Part shown: positions 26,840 to 35,807 of the stretch, piece by piece | Layout of the letters: every line of letters starts with the position of its first letter | Position numbering within the stretch: position 1 is the first letter of the stretch | Assembly: GCF_021172065.1 (NCBI RefSeq) | Contig: NZ_CP087880.1 | Span: 4,874,583-4,938,582 of the forward strand | Reading direction: 5' to 3' | DNA from: Pseudocitrobacter corydidari | GTDB lineage: Bacteria; Pseudomonadota; Gammaproteobacteria; Enterobacterales; Enterobacteriaceae | DNA: 64,000 bases | The notes under the pieces: generated by a model | Databases searched by the model: none | Seen by the model: the letters and a program-made list of their open reading frames with translations, nothing else | What the model was told of the DNA's origin: nothing | Translations under genes and position numbers: made by a program

Positions 26840-28255
26840 GTGGATTATCTGCCCCTTTTTGCCGCTGTGAAAGACCGCACTGCCCTGGTTGTGGGCGGCG
26901 ATGACACCGCTGCCCGCAAGATCGCGTTTCTGCTGCGCGCAGGCGCTAACGTTCAGGTTGTGAGCGAAACGCTGTGCGATGAATTGGCGGCGCTGGTGGC
27001 GGATAACAAGATCACATGGCTGGCAGACTCTTTTCAGGAAACACAGCTCGATAGCGTTTTCCTGGTGATTGCCGCCACCGAGAATAACCCACTCAATCAG
27101 CGTATTTATGATGCGGCAAATGCCCGCCAGCGGCTGGTGAATGTGGTGGATAGCCCGTCGCAGTGCTCCTTCATTTTCCCGTCGATTGTCGACAGGTCGC
27201 CGCTGCTGGTGGCGATTTCATCCGGCGGCACCGCGCCGGTACTGGCGCGCATCCTGCGCGAAAAAATTGAAGCGCTGCTGCCAACGCGCTTGGGCCTGCT
27301 GGCCGAAGTGGCCAGTTACTGGCGTCATGCGATTAAAACGCATCTGAAAACCACCGCCGAGCGCCGTCGATTCTGGGAACGCGTGTTCCGTGGTCGTATT
27401 GCCAACATGTTGCTTGCTGGCAATCAGCAGGCGGCGGAAGCGGCATTACAGGATGAACTGGCTCAGCCGCAGCGGCGCGTGGGCGAGATTATTCTGGTGG
27501 GCGCGGGGCCGGGCGATGCCGGGCTGCTGACGCTGCGTGGGCTTCAGGTCATTCAGCAAGCGGATATCGTTTTTTACGATCATCTGGTCAGCGATGCAGT
27601 ACGCGAACTGGTTCGTCGTGATGCAGAACTTGTCTGCGTGGGTAAACGCGCAGGTGCCACCTCCGTTCCTCAACACGAAACCAATCGTCTGCTGGTTGAA
27701 GCAGCGCGAGAAGGCAAAAACGTGGTGCGCCTTAAAGGCGGTGACCCGTTTATTTTCGGGCGCGGCGGCGAAGAACTTCAGGCGGCAGCAGAAGCGGGAA
27801 TTCCCTTCCAGGTTGTTCCCGGCGTGACGGCTGCCGCAGGTGCAACCGCGTATGCAGGCATACCGCTCACTCACCGCGATTACGCGCAAAGCGTCACTTT
27901 CGTCACCGGGCACTACAAAGCGGACAGCACGCCCTTTGACTGGAAACAGCTGGCGCAAAGCCGTCAGACGCTGGCGATTTACATGGGCACCATGAAAGCG
28001 GCGGAAATTAGCCAACAACTGATTCAACACGGACGCGACAGCGAAACGCCGGTGGCGGTGATTTCGCGCGGTACGCGTGCGGACCAACAGATAAAAACAG
28101 GCACCCTGCAACAACTCGAAAACCTGGCGAAAGAGGCCCCCATGCCAGCACTGCTGGTGGTCGGCGAAGTGGTGGAACTGCATCACCAGCTCGCCTGGTT
28201 TCAACACACAACAGACTCAGAAAATTTCGATTCTTCTGTAGTGAATCTGGCTTAA
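26840..28255 (+). CDS. cysG: siroheme synthase CysG (second-copy type)
   Basis: Family role: uroporphyrinogen III methyltransferase, precorrin-2 dehydrogenase and sirohydrochlorin ferrochelatase. 471 aa from GTG 26840 (MDYLPLF..., matching the family start). N-terminal CysG-B domain with Asp104 (NVVD) and Ser128 (AISSGG); C-terminal SAM methyltransferase (VGAGPGDAGLLTL, VRLKGGDPFIFGRGGEE, PGVTAAAGATAYAGIPLTHR). Odd point: the NAD loop reads GGDD at 19-22 where CysG has GGGD, so the third glycine is Asp21. Nine bases before cysD, so part of cysG-cysDNC. K-12 has its only cysG next to nirBDC. Confidence 0.93.
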   Translation: MDYLPLFAAVKDRTALVVGGDDTAARKIAFLLRAGANVQVVSETLCDELAALVADNKITWLADSFQETQLDSVFLVIAATENNPLNQRIYDAANARQRLVNVVDSPSQCSFIFPSIVDRSPLLVAISSGGTAPVLARILREKIEALLPTRLGLLAEVASYWRHAIKTHLKTTAERRRFWERVFRGRIANMLLAGNQQAAEAALQDELAQPQRRVGEIILVGAGPGDAGLLTLRGLQVIQQADIVFYDHLVSDAVRELVRRDAELVCVGKRAGATSVPQHETNRLLVEAAREGKNVVRLKGGDPFIFGRGGEELQAAAEAGIPFQVVPGVTAAAGATAYAGIPLTHRDYAQSVTFVTGHYKADSTPFDWKQLAQSRQTLAIYMGTMKAAEISQQLIQHGRDSETPVAVISRGTRADQQIKTGTLQQLENLAKEAPMPALLVVGEVVELHHQLAWFQHTTDSENFDSSVVNLA

Positions 28256-28264
28256 GGAACGGTT

Positions 28265-29173
28265 ATGGACCAAAAACGACTCACTCACCTGCGGCAACTG
28301 GAGGCGGAAAGCATCCATATCATCCGTGAGGTGGCCGCCGAATTCGCCAACCCGGTCATGATGTATTCGATCGGCAAGGACTCCAGCGTGATGCTGCACC
28401 TGGCGCGTAAAGCGTTCTATCCGGGAACCCTGCCGTTCCCGCTGCTGCACGTGGATACCGGCTGGAAATTCCGTGAGATGTACGAGTTCCGCGACCGTAC
28501 CGCGAAAGCCTATGGCTGTGAGCTGCTGGTGCATAAAAACCCGGAAGGCGTGGCGATGGGGATCAACCCGTTCGTGCACGGCAGCGCCAAACACACCGAT
28601 ATCATGAAAACGGAAGGCCTGAAACAGGCGCTGAACAAATACGGTTTTGATGCCGCGTTCGGCGGGGCGCGTCGTGATGAAGAGAAGTCGCGCGCCAAAG
28701 AGCGTATCTACTCCTTCCGCGACCGATTCCACCGCTGGGACCCGAAAAATCAGCGCCCGGAGCTGTGGCACAACTACAACGGCCAGATCAATAAAGGCGA
28801 AAGCATCCGCGTCTTCCCGCTCTCCAACTGGACCGAGCTGGATATCTGGCAGTACATCTATCTGGAAAATATCGAAATCGTTCCGCTGTATCTGGCGGCA
28901 GAACGCCCGGTGCTGGAGCGCGATGGCATGCTGATGATGATCGATGACGATCGCATCGATTTACAGCCAGGCGAGGTTATCAAAAAACGTATGGTGCGCT
29001 TCCGTACCCTTGGCTGCTGGCCGCTGACCGGCGCAGTAGAATCCGATGCGCAGACGCTGCCGGAAATCATCGAAGAGATGCTGGTTTCGACCACCAGTGA
29101 ACGTCAGGGCCGCGTGATTGACCGCGACCAGGCAGGCTCGATGGAGCTTAAAAAACGTCAGGGTTATTTCTAA
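28265..29173 (+). CDS. cysD: sulfate adenylyltransferase subunit 2 CysD
   Basis: Catalytic small subunit of ATP sulfurylase; forms APS from sulfate and ATP, driven by CysN GTP hydrolysis. 302 aa, as in E. coli. PP-loop YSIGKDSSVMLHLARKAF near residue 35 and FGGARRDEEKSRAKER. Preceded by AAGGAAC; nine bases upstream of cysN. Confidence 0.97.
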   Translation: MDQKRLTHLRQLEAESIHIIREVAAEFANPVMMYSIGKDSSVMLHLARKAFYPGTLPFPLLHVDTGWKFREMYEFRDRTAKAYGCELLVHKNPEGVAMGINPFVHGSAKHTDIMKTEGLKQALNKYGFDAAFGGARRDEEKSRAKERIYSFRDRFHRWDPKNQRPELWHNYNGQINKGESIRVFPLSNWTELDIWQYIYLENIEIVPLYLAAERPVLERDGMLMMIDDDRIDLQPGEVIKKRMVRFRTLGCWPLTGAVESDAQTLPEIIEEMLVSTTSERQGRVIDRDQAGSMELKKRQGYF

Positions 29174-29182
29174 GGAGCCGCC

Positions 29183-30610
29183 ATGAACAGTTCAATTGCA
29201 CAACAAATTGCGGATGAAGGCGGCGTTGAAGCGTATCTGCACGCCCAGCAACATAAAAGCCTGCTGCGTTTCCTGACCTGCGGCAGCGTGGATGACGGCA
29301 AAAGTACGCTGATTGGCCGTTTGCTGCACGATACCCGTCAGATTTATGAAGATCAGCTCTCTTCGCTGCACAATGACAGTAAACGCCACGGTACGCAGGG
29401 TGAACGTTTGGATCTGGCGCTGCTGGTGGATGGCTTACAGGCCGAGCGTGAGCAGGGCATCACCATTGATGTGGCGTATCGCTATTTCTCAACCGAGAAA
29501 CGCAAATTTATCATCGCTGACACCCCAGGGCACGAGCAGTACACCCGTAATATGGCGACCGGCGCATCCACCTGCGACCTGGCGATCCTGCTGATCGACG
29601 CACGTAAAGGCGTGCTCGATCAAACCCGCCGCCACAGTTTTATCTCCACGCTGCTGGGGATCAAACACCTGATCGTCGCGGTGAACAAAATGGATCTGGT
29701 TGAATTCAGCGAAGAGAAGTTTGAGCAGATCCGTCAGGACTATCTGACCTTTGCCGAACAGTTGCCTGGCAACCTTGATATTCGCTTCGTACCGCTATCG
29801 GCACTGGAAGGGGATAACGTTGCCACCCAGAGCGATAAAATGCCGTGGTACAGCGGCCCGACGCTGCTGGAAGTGCTGGAAACCGTGCAGATTCAACGCG
29901 TGGTCGACACGCAGCCGATGCGCTTCCCGGTACAGTACGTGAATCGCCCGAACCTCGATTTTCGTGGGTTCTCCGGCACGCTGGCTTCCGGGCATGTCAG
30001 CGTGGGGCAACGCATTAAAGTGCTGCCGTCAGGCGTGGAATCTTCCATTGCGCGCATCGTTACTTTCGATGGCGACTTGCAGGAAGCCTTTGCCGGCGAA
30101 GCTGTGACGCTGGTGCTGAAAGATGAAATCGACATCAGCCGTGGCGACCTGCTGCTGGATGCCAGCGAAACGCTGCCTGCCGTTCAAAGCGCATCTGTGG
30201 ATGTGGTGTGGATGGCGGAACAGCCGCTGACGGCGGGTCAGAGCTATGACATCAAAATCGCAGGCAAGAAAACCCGCGCCCGCGTGGACGGTATTCAGTA
30301 TCAGGTGGATATCAATAACCTGACGCAGCGAGACGTTGATAACCTGCCGCTGAACGGCATCGGTCTGGTGGATCTGACCTTTGATGAACCGCTGGTGCTG
30401 GATAAATACCAGCAAAACCCGGTTACCGGCGGCCTGATCTTTATCGACCGTCTGACCAACGTCACGGTGGGCGCAGGCATGGTACGCGAACCGAATACCA
30501 CTTCCACGGCAGTGGCATCGGAATTCAGCGCGTTTGAGCTGGAACTGAATGCGCTGGTGCGTAAACACTTCCCACACTGGGGCGCGCGTGACCTGCTGGG
30601 AGGCAAGTGA
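29183..30610 (+). CDS. cysN: sulfate adenylyltransferase subunit 1 CysN
   Basis: EF-Tu-like GTPase subunit of ATP sulfurylase. 475 aa. G1 GSVDDGKSTLIGRLL, G2 region QGITIDVAYRYF, G3 DTPGHEQYTRN, G4 NKMD, then two beta-barrel domains. The stop overlaps the cysC ATG (TGATG). No fused APS kinase domain, consistent with the separate cysC. Confidence 0.97.
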   Translation: MNSSIAQQIADEGGVEAYLHAQQHKSLLRFLTCGSVDDGKSTLIGRLLHDTRQIYEDQLSSLHNDSKRHGTQGERLDLALLVDGLQAEREQGITIDVAYRYFSTEKRKFIIADTPGHEQYTRNMATGASTCDLAILLIDARKGVLDQTRRHSFISTLLGIKHLIVAVNKMDLVEFSEEKFEQIRQDYLTFAEQLPGNLDIRFVPLSALEGDNVATQSDKMPWYSGPTLLEVLETVQIQRVVDTQPMRFPVQYVNRPNLDFRGFSGTLASGHVSVGQRIKVLPSGVESSIARIVTFDGDLQEAFAGEAVTLVLKDEIDISRGDLLLDASETLPAVQSASVDVVWMAEQPLTAGQSYDIKIAGKKTRARVDGIQYQVDINNLTQRDVDNLPLNGIGLVDLTFDEPLVLDKYQQNPVTGGLIFIDRLTNVTVGAGMVREPNTTSTAVASEFSAFELELNALVRKHFPHWGARDLLGGK

Positions 30611-31215
30611 TGGCGGTGCATGACGAAAACGTCGTCTGGCACGCCCATCCGGTCACTGCGCAACAGCGTGAGCAACTCCACGGTCACCGTGGGGTTGTGC
30701 TGTGGTTTACCGGGCTTTCGGGCTCGGGAAAATCGACCGTTGCCGGGGCGCTGGAAGAGGCGCTGCATAAGCTTGGCGTCAGCACTTATCTGCTGGATGG
30801 CGATAACGTGCGTCACGGTTTGTGCAGCGATCTCGGCTTTAGTGATGACGATCGCAAAGAGAATATCCGTCGGGTGGGTGAAGTGGCTAACCTGATGGTG
30901 GATGCCGGGCTGGTGGTTTTAACGGCATTTATCTCTCCGCATCGTGCTGAGCGCCAGATGGTGCGTGAGCGAGTGGGGGAAGGGCGCTTTATCGAGGTGT
31001 TCGTCGATACGCCGCTCGATACCTGCGAGGCCCGCGATCCCAAAGGCTTATACAAGAAAGCGCGTGCCGGTGAACTGCGCAATTTCACCGGTATTGATTC
31101 AGTCTATGAATCCCCTGAACGTCCTGAAATCCACCTCGATGGTGAACAATTGGTAACAAATTTAGTGGACCAAATGTTAGACCTGCTGAGACAGGACGAT
31201 ATCATCAGATCCTGA
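30610..31215 (+). CDS. cysC: adenylyl-sulfate kinase CysC
   Basis: Phosphorylates APS to PAPS, the substrate of CysH. 201 aa. Walker A GLSGSGKST, DGDNVRHGL, the phosphoserine-region FISPHRAER, and KGLYKKARAGELRNFTGIDSVYE. ATG 30610 is chosen over GTG 30607 because it matches the E. coli start MALHDENVVW. Confidence 0.97.
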   Translation: MAVHDENVVWHAHPVTAQQREQLHGHRGVVLWFTGLSGSGKSTVAGALEEALHKLGVSTYLLDGDNVRHGLCSDLGFSDDDRKENIRRVGEVANLMVDAGLVVLTAFISPHRAERQMVRERVGEGRFIEVFVDTPLDTCEARDPKGLYKKARAGELRNFTGIDSVYESPERPEIHLDGEQLVTNLVDQMLDLLRQDDIIRS

Positions 31216-31221
31216 GAGAGT

Positions 31222-31243
31222 GCCGGGCGTATCGTTGCCCGGC
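31222..31243 (+). terminator. Hairpin after cysC
   Basis: Perfect 7-bp stem GCCGGGC/GCCCGGC (31222-31228, 31237-31243) without a T tract; may mark the 3' end of the cysDNC transcript or only pause it. Confidence 0.4.
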
Positions 31244-31258
31244 CTGACAGGATTAACT

Positions 31259-31585
31259 ATGCGCAATACTCAAAACATCAGCCTGACGCGTTCAGAGTCC
31301 ATACCCCCGCCCGATGACGAAACCACCTGGTCTTTGTCAGGCGCAACCGTGGGTTTCGTTGCCTGGCTGATTGCATTGGGTATTCCCTACCTTTGGTATG
31401 GCAATAACACCCTGTTTTTCTTCCTCTATACCTGGCCCTTCTTCCTTGCGCTGATGCCCGTTGCCGTGGTGATTGGCGTGGCAATCCACTCGCTGGTGAA
31501 CAGCAAATTGCGCTACAGTATTATCGCAACGTTGCTTACCGTCGCCGCGTTGTGCGGTCTATTATTTCTATGGTTGATGGGTTAA
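31259..31585 (+). CDS. ygbE: inner membrane protein YgbE (DUF3561)
   Basis: A 108-aa protein of unknown function, conserved between cysC and ftsB in enterobacteria. Polar N-terminus (residues 1-25), then three hydrophobic segments at roughly 29-49, 52-76 and 84-106. ATG 31259 gives the E. coli-like start MRNTQNISLT. Confidence 0.92.
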   Translation: MRNTQNISLTRSESIPPPDDETTWSLSGATVGFVAWLIALGIPYLWYGNNTLFFFLYTWPFFLALMPVAVVIGVAIHSLVNSKLRYSIIATLLTVAALCGLLFLWLMG

Positions 31586-31748
31586 GCCTGACGTTTTTTG
31601 TGAAAATCCGCACAATCGCCCGACAACGAGACATAAGTATCGGCAGGCAAAATGTGATACATTGCCCGCGTGACGCGGTATCGTCCGCAGCCGGCGTAGA
31701 GTACGACGGCAAGTTTTGGGATGATGATGCCGTTTTTCAGGGGGCAGG

Positions 31749-32060
31749 ATGGGTAAATTAACGCTGCTATTACTGGCTTTGCTGGTGTGGTTGCAGTATT
31801 CACTGTGGTTCGGCAAAAATGGTCTGCATGACTTTAGCCGGGTCCGTGATGACGTGTCAGTACAAGAGGCGACCAACGCCAAATTAAAAGCGCGCAACGA
31901 TCAGCTTTTCGCCGAAATTGATGACCTTAACGGCGGCCAGGAAGCTATCGAAGAACGCGCACGCAATGAACTCAGCATGACGAAACCGGGTGAAACCTTC
32001 TACCGCCTGGTGCCGGATGCGTCGAAACGCAATCAGAGTTCAGGGCAAACAAACCGATAA
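31749..32060 (+). CDS. ftsB: cell division protein FtsB
   Basis: Bitopic divisome protein that forms the FtsQLB complex signalling septal peptidoglycan synthesis. 103 aa, as in E. coli. Short cytoplasmic start, one membrane helix (residues 4-21, LTLLLLALLVWLQYSLWF), then a periplasmic leucine-zipper coiled coil (about 30-70) and the conserved GxxxARNELSMTKPGETFYR end. ispD follows 24 bases later. Confidence 0.96.
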   Translation: MGKLTLLLLALLVWLQYSLWFGKNGLHDFSRVRDDVSVQEATNAKLKARNDQLFAEIDDLNGGQEAIEERARNELSMTKPGETFYRLVPDASKRNQSSGQTNR

Positions 32061-32084
32061 ACAGAATAAGCCCAGGATTAACAC

Positions 32085-32795
32085 ATGGCAGCAACTTTTC
32101 CGGGCGTTTGCGCCGTGGTTCCGGCGGCCGGATTTGGTCGCCGCATGCAAACGGACTGCCCGAAACAATATCTCTCAATCGGTAACAAAACGATTCTCGA
32201 ACATTCGGTGGATGCGCTGCTGGCAAATGCGCGCGTCCAGCGGGTGATCATCGCCGTCTCTCCCGGAGACGAGCGCTTCAGCCAACTCTCACTGGCACAG
32301 CATCCGCAAATTACCGTCGTTGACGGTGGCGCCGAACGTGCCGATTCCGTGCTTTCAGGCCTGAAAGCCGCTGGCAATGCCGAATGGGTGCTGGTGCACG
32401 ATGCCGCACGCCCTTGTTTACATCAGGATGACCTGGCGCGTCTTCTGGCGCTGTGCGAAACCAGCCGCGTCGGCGGTATTCTGGCCGCGCCGGTGCGCGA
32501 TACCATGAAACGCGCGGAGCCCGGCAAATCTGCGATTGCCCATACGGTTGACCGCAACGATCTGTGGCACGCCCTTACGCCGCAGTTTTTCCCCCGCGAA
32601 TTACTCTTCGATTGCCTGACCCGGGCGCTCAACGAAGGCGCAATCATCACCGATGAAGCCTCGGCGCTGGAATATTGTGGTTTTCATCCGGCGCTGGTCG
32701 CCGGACGCGCTGATAATATTAAAGTGACACGCCCGGAAGATCTGGCGCTGGCAGAATTTTACCTCACCCGATCGGGACACCAGGAGAAAGCATAA
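32085..32795 (+). CDS. ispD: 2-C-methyl-D-erythritol 4-phosphate cytidylyltransferase IspD
   Basis: MEP isoprenoid pathway: transfers CMP to methylerythritol phosphate. 236 aa. CTP-binding AVVPAAGFGRRMQTDCPKQY near residues 10-29 and VLVHDAARPC. Overlaps ispF by one base (TAATG); the two act at neighbouring pathway steps. Confidence 0.97.
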   Translation: MAATFPGVCAVVPAAGFGRRMQTDCPKQYLSIGNKTILEHSVDALLANARVQRVIIAVSPGDERFSQLSLAQHPQITVVDGGAERADSVLSGLKAAGNAEWVLVHDAARPCLHQDDLARLLALCETSRVGGILAAPVRDTMKRAEPGKSAIAHTVDRNDLWHALTPQFFPRELLFDCLTRALNEGAIITDEASALEYCGFHPALVAGRADNIKVTRPEDLALAEFYLTRSGHQEKA

Positions 32796-33274
32796 TGCGA
32801 ATTGGACACGGTTTTGATGTACACGCGTTTGGCGGCGAAGGGCCGATTATCATCGGCGGCGTGCGCATCCCTTACGAGAAAGGGCTGCTCGCCCACTCGG
32901 ACGGCGACGTCGCGCTCCATGCCTTAACCGATGCCCTGCTTGGCGCGGCGGCATTGGGCGATATCGGTAAACTTTTCCCGGACACCGACCCGGCGTTCAA
33001 AGGCGCAGACAGCCGCGCGCTGCTGCGTGAGGCCTGGAAACGCGTGCAGGCGAAGGGCTACACCCTGAGCAACGTCGATGTCACCATCATTGCCCAGGCG
33101 CCGAAAATGCTGCCGCACATCCCGCAGATGCGTGTCTTTATCGCTGAAGATCTTGGCTGCCATATGGATGACGTTAACGTAAAAGCGACCACCACTGAAA
33201 AACTCGGTTTTACCGGGCGCGGTGAAGGCATCGCCTGCGAAGCGGTCGCTCTGTTGTATAAGGCAAACAAATGA
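32795..33274 (+). CDS. ispF: 2-C-methyl-D-erythritol 2,4-cyclodiphosphate synthase IspF
   Basis: Cyclises CDP-methylerythritol 2-phosphate with loss of CMP. 159 aa, as in E. coli. Zinc ligands in GHGFDVHAF (Asp8, His10) and the SDGDVALHALTDALLGAAALGDIG signature with His42. Overlaps truD by four bases (ATGA). Confidence 0.97.
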   Translation: MRIGHGFDVHAFGGEGPIIIGGVRIPYEKGLLAHSDGDVALHALTDALLGAAALGDIGKLFPDTDPAFKGADSRALLREAWKRVQAKGYTLSNVDVTIIAQAPKMLPHIPQMRVFIAEDLGCHMDDVNVKATTTEKLGFTGRGEGIACEAVALLYKANK

Positions 33275-34320
33275 TTGCATTCGATGACCTGACTTACCTG
33301 CACGGTAAGCCGCAGGGACACGGGCTGCTGAAAGCCAACCCGGAAGATTTCCTGGTGGTGGAAGACTTAGGGTTTGAGCCCGACGGCGAAGGCGAACACG
33401 TTCTGGTACGCATCCTGAAAAATGGCTGCAATACCCGTTTCGTGGCCGACGCGCTGGCAAAATTCCTGAAAATTCACGCTCGCGAAGTGAGCTTTGCCGG
33501 GCAGAAAGACAAACACGCGGTCACCGAGCAGTGGCTCTGCGCCCGCGTGCCGGGCAAAGAGATGCCCGATTTAAGTAAGTTCGAGCTGGAAGGCTGCCAG
33601 GTGCTGGAGTATGCGCGACATAAGCGTAAACTGCGTTTAGGCGCGCTGAAAGGCAATCAGTTCACGATTATTCTGCGCGAAGTCAGCCATCGCGAGGATG
33701 TTGACACGCGCCTGCAGGCGATTAACGCCCAGGGTGTGCCGAACTATTTCGGCGCTCAGCGTTTTGGTATTGGCGGCAGTAACCTGCAGGGCGCGCTGCG
33801 CTGGGCCGAAAGCGGTGCGCCGGTGCGCGATCGTAATAAACGCAGTTTTTGGTTGTCGGCAGCGCGTAGTGCGTTGTTTAATCAACTGGCGAGCGCGCGC
33901 TTACAGAAACCGGAATTTAATCAAGTTGTTGATGGCGATGCGCTACAATTAGCGGGACGCGGCAGCTGGTTTGTCGCCACGCCTGAAGAAATGCCCGAAC
34001 TGCAAACACGTGTGGACGCGCGCGAACTGATGATCACCGCGTCAATGCCGGGGAGCGGCGACTGGGGAACCCAGCGTGAAGCGCTCGCATTTGAACAACT
34101 TCAGCTTGCAGAAGAAACCGCGCTCCAGTCGCTGCTGGTGCGTGAAAAAGTAGAAGCCGCGCGGCGCGCGATGCTGCTCTATCCACAACAGCTTGAGTGG
34201 AACTGGTGGGACGACGTAACCGTAGAGTTGCGTTTCTGGCTCCCGGCGGGCAGCTTTGCGACCAGCGTGGTAAGGGAACTTATCAATACAACAGGTGAAT
34301 ATGCGAATATTGCTGAGTAA
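33271..34320 (+). CDS. truD: tRNA pseudouridine(13) synthase TruD
   Basis: Forms pseudouridine 13 in tRNA(Glu). 349 aa, as in E. coli. Catalytic Asp80 in the motif GQKDKHAVTEQW; NYFGAQRFG and the TRUD insertion domain follow. Its end overlaps the surE start by 20 bases. Confidence 0.97.
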   Translation: MIAFDDLTYLHGKPQGHGLLKANPEDFLVVEDLGFEPDGEGEHVLVRILKNGCNTRFVADALAKFLKIHAREVSFAGQKDKHAVTEQWLCARVPGKEMPDLSKFELEGCQVLEYARHKRKLRLGALKGNQFTIILREVSHREDVDTRLQAINAQGVPNYFGAQRFGIGGSNLQGALRWAESGAPVRDRNKRSFWLSAARSALFNQLASARLQKPEFNQVVDGDALQLAGRGSWFVATPEEMPELQTRVDARELMITASMPGSGDWGTQREALAFEQLQLAEETALQSLLVREKVEAARRAMLLYPQQLEWNWWDDVTVELRFWLPAGSFATSVVRELINTTGEYANIAE

Positions 34321-35062
34321 CGATGACGGGATCCACGCGCCAGGCATACAGGCACTGGCCAGAGCCTTACGGGAATTTGCCGAGGTTCAGGTAGTTGCAC
34401 CCGATCGTAACCGCAGTGGCGCATCAAACTCGCTGACGCTGGAATCTTCTCTTCGTACTTTTACGTTTGAAAACGGCGATATCGCCGTGCAGATGGGCAC
34501 GCCGACGGACTGTGTCTATCTCGGCGTCAATGCCCTGATGCGCCCGCGTCCTGATATCGTCGTGTCGGGTATTAATGCCGGGCCGAATCTGGGCGATGAC
34601 GTTATCTATTCCGGTACTGTCGCGGCGGCGATGGAGGGGCGTCATCTCGGTTTTCCGGCACTGGCGGTTTCGCTGAACGGCACGCAGCATTACGACACGG
34701 CGGCGGCGGTCACCTGTACGTTGCTGCGCGCGCTGGCGCGTGAACCGCTGCGCACCGGGCGTATTCTCAATGTCAACGTACCGGACCTACCGCTCGATCA
34801 AATCAAAGGCATTCGCGTGACCCGCTGCGGCAGCCGTCATCCGGCAGATAAAGTGATCCCGCAGCAGGATCCGCGCGGCAATACGCTCTACTGGATTGGC
34901 CCGCCGGGCGAAAAACAGGATGCTGGCCCGGATACGGATTTTGCCGCGGTTGACGCAGGGTATGTTTCCGTTACGCCGCTGCATGTCGATTTAACCGCGC
35001 ACAGCGCCCGTGAAGTCGTAGGCAGTTGGCTGGAACAGGCGGGAGTGGATACGCAATGGTAA
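34301..35062 (+). CDS. surE: 5'/3'-nucleotidase SurE
   Basis: Stationary-phase survival phosphatase acting on nucleoside monophosphates and short polyphosphate. 253 aa. Metal site NDDG (residues 7-10), NRSGASNSLT, and SGINAGPNLGDDVIYSGTVAAAMEG. ATG 34301 (MRILLSNDDG) matches the family; it lies inside the end of truD. Overlaps pcm by seven bases. Confidence 0.97.
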   Translation: MRILLSNDDGIHAPGIQALARALREFAEVQVVAPDRNRSGASNSLTLESSLRTFTFENGDIAVQMGTPTDCVYLGVNALMRPRPDIVVSGINAGPNLGDDVIYSGTVAAAMEGRHLGFPALAVSLNGTQHYDTAAAVTCTLLRALAREPLRTGRILNVNVPDLPLDQIKGIRVTRCGSRHPADKVIPQQDPRGNTLYWIGPPGEKQDAGPDTDFAAVDAGYVSVTPLHVDLTAHSAREVVGSWLEQAGVDTQW

Positions 35063-35682
35063 GCGGACGCGTACTGGCGCTTCTGGAACAACTTCGCACG
35101 CAGGGCATTCGTGACGAGCGGGTGCTGGATGCTATTGCCCGCGTTCCACGCGAAAAATTTGTCGATGAAGCGTTTGAACACAAAGCCTGGGAAAACGTCG
35201 CCTTGCCGATAGGTCAGGGGCAAACCATTTCTCAGCCCTATATGGTTGCGCGGATGACCGAACTGCTTGAGTTAACACCGGAATCGCGGGTGCTGGAAAT
35301 TGGCACCGGCTCCGGGTATCAGACCGCGATTCTGGCGCATCTGGTGCAGCGCGTGTGTTCGGTTGAACGCATTAAAAGTTTGCAATGGCACGCAAGACGT
35401 CGCCTGAAGCAGCTTGATTTGCATAATATCTCTACTCGCCATGGCGATGGCTGGCAGGGTTGGCAGGCGCGTGCGCCTTTCGACGCCATTATCGTCACGG
35501 CCGCACCGCCGGAAATTCCGGTGGCGCTGATGTCGCAGCTGGATGAAGGCGGCATTCTCGTTTTACCCGTGGGCGATGAACATCAGTTTTTAAAACGCGT
35601 TCATCGACGGGGTGGCGAATTCATTATTGATACCGTGGAAGCCGTGCGTTTTGTTCCTTTAGTCAAAGGAGAGCTGGCCTGA
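35056..35682 (+). CDS. pcm: protein-L-isoaspartate O-methyltransferase Pcm
   Basis: SAM-dependent repair methyltransferase for isoaspartyl residues in aged proteins. 208 aa. PIGQGQTISQPYMVARM, SAM loop VLEIGTGSGYQTAIL, and IIVTAAPPEIP. The start at 35056 overlaps the end of surE. Part of the surE-pcm-nlpD-rpoS stationary-phase cluster. Confidence 0.97.
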   Translation: MVSGRVLALLEQLRTQGIRDERVLDAIARVPREKFVDEAFEHKAWENVALPIGQGQTISQPYMVARMTELLELTPESRVLEIGTGSGYQTAILAHLVQRVCSVERIKSLQWHARRRLKQLDLHNISTRHGDGWQGWQARAPFDAIIVTAAPPEIPVALMSQLDEGGILVLPVGDEHQFLKRVHRRGGEFIIDTVEAVRFVPLVKGELA

Positions 35683-35807
35683 GACCCGGATTTTTCTTAG
35701 GTTTTTCGGCACAATTCAGCGTATCGTGGGGAGACTTTGTAAGAGTCCACGATGGACGCGACACGGTTATTAACACACTGGCAGTTAACACTATTCCTGG
35801 GGGATAA

